From positions 248,001 to 312,000 of the forward strand of contig NZ_JAGGKV010000006.1 in NCBI RefSeq assembly GCF_017874035.1: a stretch of 64,000 nt of DNA, read 5' to 3'. Below, piece by piece: positions 33,680 to 43,200 of this stretch (the first letter of the stretch is position 1; each line of letters opens with the position of its first letter). The translations under genes and the position numbers were made by a program. The notes under the pieces are model-generated. The model ran no database searches, had not been told where the DNA came from, and saw nothing but the letters and a program-made list of their open reading frames with translations. Origin of the DNA: Paenibacillus aceris (lineage in GTDB: Bacteria > Bacillota > Bacilli > Paenibacillales > NBRC-103111).

Positions 33680-34348
33680 TTAAACATATTCCAACAACTC
33701 AGCGAATCTGCGGATTCGAATATGCGCACCATCCAACTCACCGGTTTCCCGGAATCCGGCATAATCACAAGCCGCTACGGTAAGGTTATTCTTAAGCCCT
33801 GCCTCCACATCGGAGGACCGGTCTCCTACCATCCATGCCGACCCAATCTGATGCGTGTCGAGCGCAAGTTTGACCAAATCCACCTTGGATCTTGTCTGGT
33901 ATTTCCCCGCGCTGTATAAGTCCTCAAACAAATGAGAAAGTCCCATCGCTTCTGTCACATGGCCGACATAGTCCTCCAATCCGTTGCTTGCCACAAATAG
34001 GCGGACGCCTTTGTCTTTCAGGGCTTGCAGTGTTTCCGCAACACCTTCGTACAGCTTGCCATGCCCCTGCTTCAGCTCCTCCATTTGAAACCTAAGCAGC
34101 AGTTCATCAGCAGCAAGGCGCGCCTCTATAGAAGCATCCGGCATAACCCGCTGCCAAATATGCTCAAGCAGCATCCCCAGCGCTCCCAGGATTCTTTCTT
34201 CCGGCGGAGTTTCTCCTGTATAAAGCCCCTTCTCTCTAAGCACATCAAATGTCGCATGATAAGCGGGCAATAGAATGGTCTCCGTTTGAAATAACGTGCC
34301 ATCCATATCAAAAAACATAGCTTCAGGTAAGTTTCTCTGTGTACTCAT
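33680..34348 (-). CDS. HAD family hydrolase (phosphoglycolate-phosphatase-like)
   Basis: This HAD-superfamily phosphatase of 222 residues shows the four motifs: FFDMDGTLFQTE (nucleophile Asp), LFVASNGLEDY, a lysine region around KYQTRSKVDLV, and MVGDRSSDVEAGLKN. The helical cap lies between motifs I and II. Substrates are small phosphorylated metabolites and cannot be predicted. The start is 34348, with AAGGAG seven bases upstream; an adjacent ATG at 34351 is possible. Confidence 0.85.
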   Translation of the reverse strand: MSTQRNLPEAMFFDMDGTLFQTETILLPAYHATFDVLREKGLYTGETPPEERILGALGMLLEHIWQRVMPDASIEARLAADELLLRFQMEELKQGHGKLYEGVAETLQALKDKGVRLFVASNGLEDYVGHVTEAMGLSHLFEDLYSAGKYQTRSKVDLVKLALDTHQIGSAWMVGDRSSDVEAGLKNNLTVAACDYAGFRETGELDGAHIRIRRFAELLEYV

Positions 34349-34591
34349 CATCAGGCTCCTTCTCCATCATGAATTCTAAAAGTCGTATAATGATCTTAGT
34401 TAAGAATGGCAAACATACCCATGTAAGTCAATGTTCATATTAAGGAAAAAGCCTGTTGCCGAGACCAATATTTTCAGTTATGATTGAAATGAGAATAATT
34501 ACTTCGAAAAATGATACTTTTATGCAAAATGTTTTCAAAATCCAACCATCTTTATGTAAATTACCTGTCGATGAGAGTGAGGAACACGAAT

Positions 34592-35320
34592 ATGAATCTT
34601 CATATTTTTCAAAATCAACAAGAGCTGAACGAGGCCGGAGCCGGCATTATTACCTCGCTTGTCCAAATGCAGCCAAAAGCTGTTCTTGGCTTGGCCACAG
34701 GCGGCACGCCCGTAGGTATTTATGAAGAGCTGGTGAAGGCTTTTGATAAAGGCCGCGTCAGCTTTAAGAACGTCACTACCTTCAACCTGGACGAGTATGT
34801 CGGCTTGCCGGTAGATCATCCAGAGAGCTATCACGCATATATGCAGCAGCATTTGTTCGCTCATATCGACCTGCCTGCCGCTTCCGCTCATATCCCCAAT
34901 GGAAATGCACCGGATCTGGAAGCCGAATGCGCCAGATTTAATGAGCTTCTTGACGATGCCAAGCAGATTGATTTGCAAATTCTCGGCCTCGGCCATAACG
35001 GACATATCGGCTTTAATGAGCCTGATGACTCACTTGTCAGCGGGACGCATCTCGTCGAATTGAAAGCTGAAACCCGTGAAGCGAATGCGCGTTTCTTCAA
35101 TACCATTGATGAAGTGCCTACTCATGCCTTAACGATGGGAGTAGGTACGATTCTTAAAGCCAAAACGATCCTCTTAATCGTTCGCGGAGCAGACAAAGCT
35201 GAAATCGTCCACCGTGCGCTGACAGGGCCGATTACAACGGAAGTTCCGGCCACTCTGCTGCAAACTCACCCACATCTTGTCGTTCTGCTTGATGCTGAGG
35301 CGGGGAGGTTTTTCGAATGA
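34592..35320 (+). CDS. nagB: Glucosamine-6-phosphate deaminase
   Basis: NagB converts glucosamine-6-phosphate to fructose-6-phosphate and ammonia. The 242 residues from the ATG at 34592 (GTGAGG upstream) show GLATGGTPVGIYEELV near residue 38, the catalytic region TFNLDEYVGLPVDHPESY and GLGHNGHIGFNEP with the active-site acid and histidine. The coupled nagA follows with an ATGA overlap. No GntR-type nagR/yvoA repressor gene is adjacent. The 240 bases upstream did not yield a secure operator. Confidence 0.95.
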   Translation: MNLHIFQNQQELNEAGAGIITSLVQMQPKAVLGLATGGTPVGIYEELVKAFDKGRVSFKNVTTFNLDEYVGLPVDHPESYHAYMQQHLFAHIDLPAASAHIPNGNAPDLEAECARFNELLDDAKQIDLQILGLGHNGHIGFNEPDDSLVSGTHLVELKAETREANARFFNTIDEVPTHALTMGVGTILKAKTILLIVRGADKAEIVHRALTGPITTEVPATLLQTHPHLVVLLDAEAGRFFE

Positions 35321-36489
35321 GCGAACTCGTCATCACGGGAGCCAAAATCGTTACTGAACAGGGCGTCATAGAACAAGGCGTCGTTCATATCATAGATGGC
35401 GTTATCGCGTCAGTCCAGATCAGTTCACAGTGGGATCCTAGCGCTGCAGGTCCGGCTGCCGAAGTAATCGATGCTCGCGGCAGTTGGTTATTGCCCGGTT
35501 TCATCGATGTTCACGTGCATGGCGGGTATGGCGCTGATTTCATGGATGCGAGCCCGGAGACACTCGATACCATTACGCGGTTTCACGCTTTAAACGGCAC
35601 AACTTCCATGCTGGCTACGACAATGACAGCGACGCGAGATGACATTGACCGCGTCCTTGGCGAAGTAAACCGCTACATGCAAGAACCGATGCCTTACGCT
35701 CAATTGGTGGGCGTTCATATGGAAGGGCCTTTTATCTCGCCAAAATGGGCCGGCGCGCAGGATCCGAAGCTGATGCTTCCGCCGCAGCTCTCCTGGCTGC
35801 AAGATTGGCACGAGCGCTATCCGCAGCTCGTGAAGCAGCTGACCCTCGCCCCTGAAGGCGAGGGAGGGCTTGAGACGATCGCGTGGCTGCGCGATCGCGG
35901 CATCGTTGCCTCATGCGGACACACCGACGCGTCCTACGCCGACATCCAGTCGGCGGCTGACGCAGGGCTCTCGCATGCGGTGCACACCTTCAACGCGATG
36001 AAGCCGCTGCATCATCGCGAGCCCGGAACCGTCGGTGCGGTCCTCACCGACGATCGCATCAGCGGCGAAGTCATCGCTGACGGGCACCATGTGCATCCGG
36101 CAGCGATTCGCCTGCTGGTGAAGGCTAAGCAGCCGCATGGCTTGCTGCTTATCACAGACGCCATGTCTGCCGCGGGACTCGGCAACGGGCAGTACGAGCT
36201 TGGCGGGCAAGCCGTCACCGTTCAATCGGGCGTTGCCCGATTGACGGAAGGCGGCGCGCTCGCCGGCAGCACGCTGACGATGATCGATGCGCTCCGTTAT
36301 ATGGTGCGCGAGGTCGGTGTCAGCGTTGAGGACGCGAGCCGCTTTGCGAGCGGCAATCCTGCGCGGCTGCTGCAGCTGCAGGCGTCGCATGGCTCTATTG
36401 CGCAAGGCAAGCAGGCAGACCTGCTTCTTGTCAGCCCTGAACTAGACATCGAACACGTATGGATTCGCGGTAAAGAACTGCAAGCATAA
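35317..36489 (+). CDS. nagA: N-acetylglucosamine-6-phosphate deacetylase
   Basis: NagA removes the acetyl group from N-acetylglucosamine-6-phosphate, supplying the NagB substrate for recycling of cell wall or chitin sugars. The amidohydrolase motifs are present: PGFIDVHVHGGYGADF near 57, HMEGPFISPKWAGAQ near 134, SCGHTDASY, and LITDAMSAAGLGNGQYELGG near 275. At 390 residues it is full length. The start overlaps the nagB stop. The middle of the gene (about 35740-36420) is richer in GC than its neighbours, which produces long antisense open frames that I did not count as genes. Confidence 0.95.
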   Translation: MSELVITGAKIVTEQGVIEQGVVHIIDGVIASVQISSQWDPSAAGPAAEVIDARGSWLLPGFIDVHVHGGYGADFMDASPETLDTITRFHALNGTTSMLATTMTATRDDIDRVLGEVNRYMQEPMPYAQLVGVHMEGPFISPKWAGAQDPKLMLPPQLSWLQDWHERYPQLVKQLTLAPEGEGGLETIAWLRDRGIVASCGHTDASYADIQSAADAGLSHAVHTFNAMKPLHHREPGTVGAVLTDDRISGEVIADGHHVHPAAIRLLVKAKQPHGLLLITDAMSAAGLGNGQYELGGQAVTVQSGVARLTEGGALAGSTLTMIDALRYMVREVGVSVEDASRFASGNPARLLQLQASHGSIAQGKQADLLLVSPELDIEHVWIRGKELQA

Positions 36490-36493
36490 AGCC

Positions 36494-36538
36494 AAAGGGC
36501 TGCCCCAAAGTAGTTTACCTACTTGAGGGGCAGCCCTT
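36494..36538 (+). terminator. Terminator after nagA
   Basis: AAAGGGCTGCCCC (36494-36506) pairs with GGGGCAGCCCTT (36527-36538). Confidence 0.8.
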
Positions 36539-36643
36539 CATTTATGCTCATCTAGAGGCTTTGGCAGGATATCCCTTCCAATCTGTCGAAAATCCTAAAC
36601 AAACACAAAAACGCGATTGTTACAAGAAGGGATTTCACTTTCA

Positions 36644-37399
36644 ATGATCTATTTAATCAAAATTGTTTACACCTTATTGCTCCCGCCAGGGATTGTCATT
36701 CTACTGCTGCTCAGCATCGCATTGTGGCTGCAGCAAAAAAAAGAGTACGTCGGTACTCTTCTTATCGGTTTAGCCACGCTTCTCTTATGCGTCTGCGCGA
36801 TGCCTTATTTCGGCAATGCGCTGTTAAATTCCATCGAGCGAAGATATGCCCCCCCGGAACAAGTGACCGGTGATGTCCTTGTGATGTTGACAGGAGGCGC
36901 AACGCTCGGTATGCCCGACCCCCTGACCAAAGGCGAGGGGTACTTGACAGGCAACACAGCCGCCCGTGTGCTGACCGTAGCGGAACTGTACCGGAACACG
37001 AAGCTGCCGATCCTATTATCCGGCGGTCAAGTGTTCGAGGACTCCGGCAACGAATCGCAAATTGCCAAACGGCATCTCATCGCTCTAGGTGTTCCCGAAG
37101 CGTCCATCTATCTCGATGATACAAGCCGTAATACGGAGGAAAATGCGCTGCATACCCAAGCCATGCTCACCGAAAAAGGTTGGCAGCACCCGGTTCTCAT
37201 TACGTCTGCTTTCCATATGGCCCGCTCCGTGAAGCAGTTCCAAAAGCTCAAAGTAGACATAGTCCCGTATCCAACCGACTACCTCTCTCAGCAAAAACAA
37301 GTTCTCAGTATCAGTAAATTTGTTCCTTCCGCCAGCGGATTATCCAATACCTCCATCGCTTTAAAGGAATACTTAGGCTTGCTGGCTGCGAAAAATTAA
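36644..37399 (+). CDS. YdcF family (DUF218) membrane-anchored protein
   Basis: The protein belongs to the DUF218/YdcF/SanA group. From the ATG at 36644 it has two N-terminal membrane segments (IVYTLLLPPGIVILLLLSIALWL and LLIGLATLLLCVCAMP). The soluble domain has VLVMLTGGATLG, LPILLSGGQ, DTSRNTEENA and PVLITSAFHMARSVKQF, the typical family pattern. Members influence envelope permeability or act on lipid-linked precursors, but no exact reaction is settled. An in-frame TTG at 36617 lies before the GAAGGG, so I prefer the ATG. Confidence 0.82.
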   Translation: MIYLIKIVYTLLLPPGIVILLLLSIALWLQQKKEYVGTLLIGLATLLLCVCAMPYFGNALLNSIERRYAPPEQVTGDVLVMLTGGATLGMPDPLTKGEGYLTGNTAARVLTVAELYRNTKLPILLSGGQVFEDSGNESQIAKRHLIALGVPEASIYLDDTSRNTEENALHTQAMLTEKGWQHPVLITSAFHMARSVKQFQKLKVDIVPYPTDYLSQQKQVLSISKFVPSASGLSNTSIALKEYLGLLAAKN

Positions 37400-37567
37400 C
37401 TAGCTTTGTACTGCTTTTTCAGCAATTAAAATCATTTCCCTCCCTCACATTTACGCTGCTATCGCCCTTTGAAACTCTGCTTTCTTCACTCCCCTTCAAC
37501 GCTTGTTTCATTTCATCTTAGGTGCATCTTCACTTCTTCGGAGGTGGGTGCACGGTCAGTCAAAACC

Positions 37568-38137
37568 TCAAAACACCTTCCTCTGCTCCCTGTCATCCTT
37601 CAGTATTTCAACTGCTTCTCTGAAACGAAGGGAATGGATAATCTCGCGCTCACGGAGAAACTTCAGACTATCCTGGAGATCGACGTCATCGGTCAAATCA
37701 ATCAGCCATTGATACGTAGTTCTTGCCTTCTCTTCAGCAGCGATGTCCTCATAGAGGTCCGCTATGGGGTCTCCCTTCGCTTGTATGTAAGCGGCCGTCC
37801 ACGGCACACCTGATGCGTTCTGATAAAAGGGCGCCCTGTCATGACTCACGTAGTGATCATCCATGCCGCAAGCTTTTAACTGTTCCAATGTTGCATCCTT
37901 CGTAAGTTTATACACCATTGTTGCAATCATCTCGAGATGAGCGAATTCTTCGGTCCCTATGTCCGTTAGCAGCCCCACCACCTTATCCGGAATGGCATAA
38001 CGCTGATTCAAATACCGCAATGCTGCAGCGAGCTCTCCATCGGCCCCGCCGTATTGTTCAAGCAGAAGCTTCGCCATCCGAGGGTCGCATTTGCTGACTC
38101 TGACTGGATATTGCAGTTTCTTTTCATAAATCCACAT
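37568..38137 (-). CDS. cotJC: Spore coat protein CotJC, manganese-catalase family
   Basis: CotJC is a coat-associated ferritin-like protein related to manganese catalases. From the ATG at 38137 (MWIYEKKLQYPV) it has 189 residues. The di-metal ligands are recognisable as ELAAALRYLNQRY, IGTEEFAHLEMI (Glu and His) and DIAAEEKARTTYQWL. The third gene of cotJABC, it lies 16 bases after cotJB, and AGGAGG precedes its start. The operon is transcribed by sigma-E in Bacillus, and the same is assumed here. Confidence 0.93.
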   Translation of the reverse strand: MWIYEKKLQYPVRVSKCDPRMAKLLLEQYGGADGELAAALRYLNQRYAIPDKVVGLLTDIGTEEFAHLEMIATMVYKLTKDATLEQLKACGMDDHYVSHDRAPFYQNASGVPWTAAYIQAKGDPIADLYEDIAAEEKARTTYQWLIDLTDDVDLQDSLKFLREREIIHSLRFREAVEILKDDREQRKVF

Positions 38138-38153
38138 GCGCCGTCCTCCTTGT

Positions 38154-38420
38154 TCAGACTTGCCATGGCCATGGTGTTTCAACCCATTGCCAAGGATGCT
38201 TGCTGTAGGTTTGGCCATAGGCCATAAGCGGGCCAAATTCCAATTCAAACTCCTGAACCATCGCCTTTCTCTTTTGCGCGAACTGATTATATTGCTGGAT
38301 GGCCGCGAGATCGCTCGGATGCGTATCCAAATAGAGTGTCAGCTCGACCAAGACAAAATCAACGGCCTGCAGGTCATGCATCATCTTGTAATAAGATTCC
38401 GGTACCGCTGGTGGATTCAT
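38154..38420 (-). CDS. cotJB: Spore coat protein CotJB
   Basis: The 88-residue protein carries the CotJB pattern: YYKMMHDLQAVDFVLVELTLYLDTHPSD, then a helical stretch and the aromatic end HPWQWVETPWPW. I placed the start at the ATG at 38420, because it overlaps the cotJA stop as ATGA. An upstream in-frame ATG at 38426 is only three bases from GGGAG. Confidence 0.9.
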   Translation of the reverse strand: MNPPAVPESYYKMMHDLQAVDFVLVELTLYLDTHPSDLAAIQQYNQFAQKRKAMVQEFELEFGPLMAYGQTYSKHPWQWVETPWPWQV

Positions 38421-38641
38421 ATCCATGGGCTCCCTTCTTCTACTTTCGATTCGTAAGGTCCGTATAGAGCGGGCCATAGCGTGCCTTTTCTCAAAGCTTC
38501 ATAGGGGCTAAATTGCGGCAAACCGGGCGGTTGGAAGTTCATATAGAGCTGTGGCGGTGTATTATACAATTTCACGCGGATTGGCGGACAAGGATCGAAT
38601 GGGCTGATGTAGGGAAAGTATTTTTTAAATTGCGAATGCAT
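38417..38641 (-). CDS. cotJA: Spore coat-associated protein CotJA
   Basis: CotJA is a short Pro-rich protein of 74 residues with FDPCPPIRVKLYNTPPQLYMNFQPPGLPQFSPYEALRKGTLW, matching the CotJA pattern. It is the first gene of cotJABC and is needed for CotJC incorporation in Bacillus. GGAGGAG stands four bases before the ATG. I could not define a clear sigma-E promoter upstream. Confidence 0.9.
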   Translation of the reverse strand: MHSQFKKYFPYISPFDPCPPIRVKLYNTPPQLYMNFQPPGLPQFSPYEALRKGTLWPALYGPYESKVEEGSPWI

Positions 38642-38845
38642 ACGACTCCTCCTCTTCTCACATCATTGCACTGGGCTCAAACATAGCGGCAGAGGCCTAT
38701 AAGCACGTATATGCGTTACAACTTGGCCAAAATCACAGTTTTTCCAATATTTCCTCATGGTCAGAGGGCGCTTTAAGCGCTTAAAATAAGAACAATCCAT
38801 GTGACACCATTACTTACACAATCTAACATCTTGGAGGGAATCACT

Positions 38846-39529
38846 ATGACACGATCTAAACGAATGATTATTTCTGCAGCAATTCTTGTAACCGTCACCA
38901 TAAATGGCATTATTCCCGCACCGCCTGCATCTGCAGCGTCGGCTTCAACAAGCAGCATTTTAACGCAAGGAATGACAAGCTCATCCGTGTCTGCACTGCA
39001 AACCAATTTAAAAACACTTGGCTATTTTACATATCCAACCATCACCGGTTATTTCGGCACAATCACAGCTCAGGCTGTTAAAGATTATTAAAAGGCCTAT
39101 CTGTTAGCTCCAACTGGCGTAGTGGATGCCGCAACCCAAACCAGCATCTCTCACTCGATAAAAAAACGGCTGCTGCTGGACGATGCGATGAACTTTCTGC
39201 ATGTTCCCTACCTATGGGGCGGCGCGACTCCGCAGGGTTTTGACTGCTCCGGCTTTATTTATTACATGTTTCAAAAGCACGGGATACCGGCTGTTCGAAC
39301 AACCTCCAAGGAGCTTTATGCCACAGGCGCGTCCGTAAGTCAGGCTAATTTGCAGCAAGGTGACCTGGTGTTCTTCGCTATAGCATCTCCCGGCGTCATT
39401 GACCATGTAGGCTTCTATTTGGGGAACGGACAATTTCTATCTGCCACACGATCTGCAGGCATCTACCCGCAAAGCCTTACAAGCTCATATTGGGGTCCTA
39501 AGTATATGGGAGCTAAGCGCGTTTATTAG
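38846..39529 (+). pseudogene. NlpC/P60 peptidoglycan hydrolase interrupted by one stop codon
   Basis: The frame runs from the ATG at 38846 (GGAGGGAATC upstream) to 39529, with a single in-frame TAA at 39089-39091. The first half has a signal peptide (residues 1-31, ending PPASAAS) and a peptidoglycan-binding repeat (VSALQTNLKTLGYF). The second half completes that repeat (TGVVDAATQ). It then gives an intact NlpC/P60 domain with FDCSGFIYYMF (catalytic Cys) and VIDHVGFYLGNG (catalytic His). No ribosome site or signal peptide is available for the second half alone. The rest of the sequence is undamaged, so the mutation is recent, a sequencing error, or read through. Confidence 0.85.
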
Positions 39530-39596
39530 TTTTTCGCTCGTTTGACACATCCAAGGTGCGCGCGAGACGGCCTTTCCGGCCTTCTCAGCCGCCAAC

Positions 39597-39645
39597 AAAA
39601 AAAGTCCCCGCTCCATGCCACAATCGGCAGCCAGCAGGGACTTTT
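39597..39645 (-). terminator. Terminator after the second YtvI-like gene
   Basis: Minus strand AAAAGTCCC-GCTGGCT pairs with AGCGGGGACTTTTTTT. The stem abuts the stop codon and faces the interrupted NlpC/P60 gene, so it may work both ways. Confidence 0.8.
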
Positions 39646-40691
39646 CAGTCCAACTTAATATTCAATTTCAGAAGACCGGCTTTCCGCATCGCCTGATAAA
39701 TAATAACGACCAACGGTCCAAGGAATAACCCCGCTATGCCTAACAGCTCAAAGCCAATATACAGGCTTATTAAAGCAGCAAGCGCATTAATCCCTACCGC
39801 ATCACTCAGCACCTTAGGCTCCACAATGCGGCGGAATATCGTCAAGGCCAGGAAAAGAACTAATAATCCAATCCCCATACCCGTGTGCCCAACCAGCAGC
39901 TGATAAGCAAACCATGGAATAAACACAAGTCCTGTACCAATGACAGGGACGAATTCCATGACCATCACCAGAAGTGAAATGGCTAACGGATATTCAGCTC
40001 TAAGCACCAATAAGCCCACGAAGGTGACCAGATACGTTAAGATCGCCATGATGAGCTGGGCCCGGATGAAGCCAAAAATAGCTTCCCGCAAATATACAAG
40101 AACATTCTCCATCTTTGATCTCGTCTGTTCCTCAAACATGGACAGGAAGGCACTTCTCTGCTTGGGCAAGCTAAACATACATAAGTATAAAGCAATAATA
40201 TAGACGATCATGACAATAAAGAAATTTGGAATTTTACCAGCCATATTCAGGAAAAAGCCAGAAATGCCGCTAACCATATCCGTCAACGTCGCGGTTAACG
40301 TTTCCGTGCTTCGTTCCAGCCAGGTTTGCACCTGCGCAGCCATTTCGGGCGACAAGGAGTCGTAGAATACCTGGGTTTGGCTGACGGCCTGATCGACGTA
40401 TTTATTCACTTCGTCCATATAATTAGGGGCTTTCCGCCCCAAATCAATAACTTCCGTCACAACATTAAAACCTATGAAATAAAACAAAGCCAGCGTCAAC
40501 AGTGTAAAAATGGTACTGATGACTGACCCCGCTACCAACCTGTTAACCTTTATATTGCGCATGAGAAGCACAGTTAGAGGATCCAAAAAAATAGCTGTCA
40601 CCAAAGCGAGCAGGAAGGGTAACCCTATCGTAAACAATCCGTATAGGAGCAGCAATCCAAGCACCATGATAAGTGTCGTCTTAGGCGACAT
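39645..40691 (-). CDS. AI-2E family transporter (second YtvI-like protein)
   Basis: This is a second polytopic protein of the AI-2E/PerM permease family, 348 residues with about seven membrane segments. Family features are FIRAQLIMAILTYLVTFVGLLVLRAEYPLAI and the EFVPVIGTGLVFIPW loop, equivalent to DLMPYLGTG in the first copy at 5465. Overall it resembles the YtvI-type sporulation proteins. GGAGG precedes the ATG. It lies 14 bases downstream of a CNNM/CorC protein, so the two are probably cotranscribed. The substrate is unknown. Confidence 0.83.
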   Translation of the reverse strand: MSPKTTLIMVLGLLLLYGLFTIGLPFLLALVTAIFLDPLTVLLMRNIKVNRLVAGSVISTIFTLLTLALFYFIGFNVVTEVIDLGRKAPNYMDEVNKYVDQAVSQTQVFYDSLSPEMAAQVQTWLERSTETLTATLTDMVSGISGFFLNMAGKIPNFFIVMIVYIIALYLCMFSLPKQRSAFLSMFEEQTRSKMENVLVYLREAIFGFIRAQLIMAILTYLVTFVGLLVLRAEYPLAISLLVMVMEFVPVIGTGLVFIPWFAYQLLVGHTGMGIGLLVLFLALTIFRRIVEPKVLSDAVGINALAALISLYIGFELLGIAGLFLGPLVVIIYQAMRKAGLLKLNIKLD

Positions 40692-40705
40692 AGGTATTCC
40701 TCCGA

Positions 40706-42043
40706 TTATTCATTTTCAGGCTTCACAGCGTTGATTTTAGTAATATGTATACGTACAATTCGCAAGCGATCTACTTCAGAAACTTCAAAAACGTGATTGC
40801 CGTAAGCCACTCTTTTACCTTTAACCGGAGCACCTTCCAGCTTTTTGAATAACCAACCGCCGATAGAGTCTACATCTTCATCCTCAATCTCCAGATCCAG
40901 CATGTCATTCAGGTCTTCAATTAGCACACGACCGTCTACGGACGTATACTTTTCTTTCACCTCAACCCCAGGCCGCTCGTCGATATCGAACTCGTCATGC
41001 AGTTCGCCAACGATCTCCTCCATAATATCCTCTAACGTTAGAAGCCCTGCCGTACCGCCGTATTCATCAACTACGATCGCTAATTGCGAATGTTTTTTCT
41101 GCATTAGTTTCAAAACACGGCTGACTTCCATGGATTCCGGCACATTGAGGATTGGACGAATGAAGTCCCTGATCTCGTGCTCTTCGTCCGGATCAGCTGT
41201 AAACAAATCAGCAATATGTACGAAACCGACAATTTTATCTTTATCCTCGTCGGCAACCGGATAGCGCGTATGTTTGGTTTCATGAACCATGCTTAAATTT
41301 TCAATAAAACTTAGCTCGAGATACAGACAATCCATATCCGTACGGGGCAGCATCACTTCACGGGCAATTCGTTCGGAGAATTCAAATATATTATCAAAAA
41401 GCACCATTTCATCTTGATCGATATGACCGCTTTTAACGCTTTCGTCCATGAGAATCCGAATTTCTTCCTCCGTATGGGCTGCCTCATGCTCGCTTGCCGG
41501 TTCTACACCGATCCATGATAAAAATTTGTTAGCCGCTCCATTCAGAAACCAAATGATCGGTCGAAACAGCCTGTAGAAGAACAAAAGCGGCGCAGAAAGC
41601 CACAGCGAGGTTAATTCCGCTTTTTGAATCGCGAAAGACTTTGGAGCCAGCTCTCCTAACACGATGTGCAGGAATGTAATAAAACCAAATGAAACAATGA
41701 AGGAAACAGCATGTGTATATACCGAAGCTTGTAAGCCCAGTGTGTGGAAAAGGGGCTCCATAATCAGCTCGGAAACCGCCGGTTCCCCAACCCAACCTAA
41801 GCCTAGTGAGGCTAGTGTAATGCCCAGCTGCGTAGCTGACAGATACGTATCTAATTGCGATGTAACTTTACTCGCATACTTCGCCTTGCCGCTGCCTTCG
41901 TTAAGAAGCTGTTGGATGCGGGAATGGCGCACCTTTACAAGCGCAAATTCAGCAGCGACGAAGAAGCCGTTAAGAAGAACGAGGATTAGTACTACGACCA
42001 GATTAAAAACGATGGGTCCAATTTCAAAGGAAGTATGTGGCAA
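40706..42043 (-). CDS. CNNM/CorC family protein (DUF21, CBS pair, transporter-associated domain)
   Basis: The 445-residue protein has the hemolysin C/CorC architecture: an N-terminal DUF21/CNNM membrane domain (about 1-200, with QLGITLASLGLGWVGEPAV), two CBS repeats (about 215-335, VMLPRTDMDCLY and VVDEYGGTAGLLTLEDIMEEIVGEL) and a CorC_HlyC domain (about 350-435). Such proteins are linked to magnesium or cobalt transport. It starts at TTG (42043), with GAAGGAG ten bases upstream. Bacillus members include YhdP and YrkA. Confidence 0.9.
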   Translation of the reverse strand: MPHTSFEIGPIVFNLVVVLILVLLNGFFVAAEFALVKVRHSRIQQLLNEGSGKAKYASKVTSQLDTYLSATQLGITLASLGLGWVGEPAVSELIMEPLFHTLGLQASVYTHAVSFIVSFGFITFLHIVLGELAPKSFAIQKAELTSLWLSAPLLFFYRLFRPIIWFLNGAANKFLSWIGVEPASEHEAAHTEEEIRILMDESVKSGHIDQDEMVLFDNIFEFSERIAREVMLPRTDMDCLYLELSFIENLSMVHETKHTRYPVADEDKDKIVGFVHIADLFTADPDEEHEIRDFIRPILNVPESMEVSRVLKLMQKKHSQLAIVVDEYGGTAGLLTLEDIMEEIVGELHDEFDIDERPGVEVKEKYTSVDGRVLIEDLNDMLDLEIEDEDVDSIGGWLFKKLEGAPVKGKRVAYGNHVFEVSEVDRLRIVRIHITKINAVKPENE

Positions 42044-42072
42044 TTGCGGATATCTCCTTCAGATAAATGAGA

Positions 42073-43200
42073 TTAGATAATAGCTTTACGACTTTTGAAA
42101 TCAATCGAACGGTAATACGAGTCGGCAACCAGCAGGTTCGGCCCGCAGCAAGAAGCTGCGCTGCAGAAACAGTTCACCTTTTGATTGAGCGGATTATGCT
42201 CCCACCTTGCAAAAATAGTATCCAGATGATCATCATGAATATTGCCCAGAGGCGGTTCATCGGCAAAATCCGTCACGAACACCTCGCCGGTAAATGTGCT
42301 CACATTCAAGCGGTTTCGCCCATCCGGATCATTCCGAACGGTCACATTCGGCTCCTCGCGAAGTCTTTTGACCAGCGCCCGGTCCTCTTCAAGCTCATTG
42401 CAAGCAAAGAATGGCAGTGTGCCGAATAACATCCACATGTCGCGATTCCGACTATCCAAAAGCCGGTGAATGCTGCTTCTTAACTCGTCCAGTGACACCA
42501 TTGGCAAATGGGAGGCAAAGGAGCTCGCGTACATCGGATGAACCTCATGGCGCTTGCAACCCATTTCATCAATAAGCTTGTGAATCTGCGGCAGCCTCTC
42601 ATGCGTACGCGTGTTAATCATGGATTCGGCCGATACATATAGCCCGCCTTTGCTGAGTGCTATTGTATTTTCCACCATACGTTCATACATGCGCACCGCC
42701 GTTTCACGGCCAACAGGATGCTGAGAATTAACAAAGCCGACCTGGTGAAAATCGTCCGCATTTAAGTAATTAAATGAGATATGCATGACATCCAAATAAG
42801 GTGCCAGCAGTTCATAACGCTCTAAATCAAGCGTCAAATTGGAGTTGATTTGTGTTCGAATGCCGCGTTCGCGAGCATATTTAAGGATCGGCAGCATATA
42901 GTCTTTGACAATCTTGATATGGTAGGAGGGCTCTCCCCCTGTCAAACTAATTGTCTCTAGATGCTCCACTTGATCCAACTGATTCAAAATAACCGGCAAG
43001 GGAATTCGAGGCCCTTCCGTCATCGTTAACGAATCGCCAACTGCACAGTGCTCACAACGCATATTACACAGATTCGTAATCGTTAACTCTACACTTGTAA
43101 GTACATGCTTCCCGTATTGCCGATAAGACCGAATCGGGTCCCAAGGATCGTACGCGGGAGATAGCTCCGGTAAAAAGGAGCGTGTTCCATTCATATTCAT
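42073..43200 (-). CDS. yfkAB: Radical SAM protein YfkAB
   Basis: The protein has a radical-SAM CxxxCxxC motif (NLCNMRCEHC, Cys45, Cys49, Cys52) followed by SLTGGEPSYH, the GGE motif for SAM. The C-terminal segment holds extra cysteines (CFCSAASCCGPN), likely a second iron-sulfur site. This matches the YfkAB type of Firmicutes, 375 residues. It is a predicted cytoplasmic SAM enzyme, but its substrate is unknown. The ATG at 43200 is in a repeated ATGAATATGAATGG context with a weak ribosome site, so a start at 43194 is also possible. Confidence 0.88.
   Translation of the reverse strand: MNMNGTRSFLPELSPAYDPWDPIRSYRQYGKHVLTSVELTITNLCNMRCEHCAVGDSLTMTEGPRIPLPVILNQLDQVEHLETISLTGGEPSYHIKIVKDYMLPILKYARERGIRTQINSNLTLDLERYELLAPYLDVMHISFNYLNADDFHQVGFVNSQHPVGRETAVRMYERMVENTIALSKGGLYVSAESMINTRTHERLPQIHKLIDEMGCKRHEVHPMYASSFASHLPMVSLDELRSSIHRLLDSRNRDMWMLFGTLPFFACNELEEDRALVKRLREEPNVTVRNDPDGRNRLNVSTFTGEVFVTDFADEPPLGNIHDDHLDTIFARWEHNPLNQKVNCFCSAASCCGPNLLVADSYYRSIDFKSRKAII

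Noticed and set aside
34352..34591. NagR or catabolite-repression operator upstream of nagB
   Set aside because: No stretch matched the expected palindromes well enough to report.
35911..36405. Antisense frame inside nagA
   Set aside because: Produced by high GC in nagA; the sense frame has all amidohydrolase motifs.
36617..36643. TTG start at 36617 for the YdcF-like gene
   Set aside because: It lies before the GAAGGG site; the ATG at 36644 gives the normal family N-terminus.
38642..38845. Sigma-E promoter for cotJABC
   Set aside because: Only a loose CATATA-like -10 without a matching -35 at the proper distance was seen.
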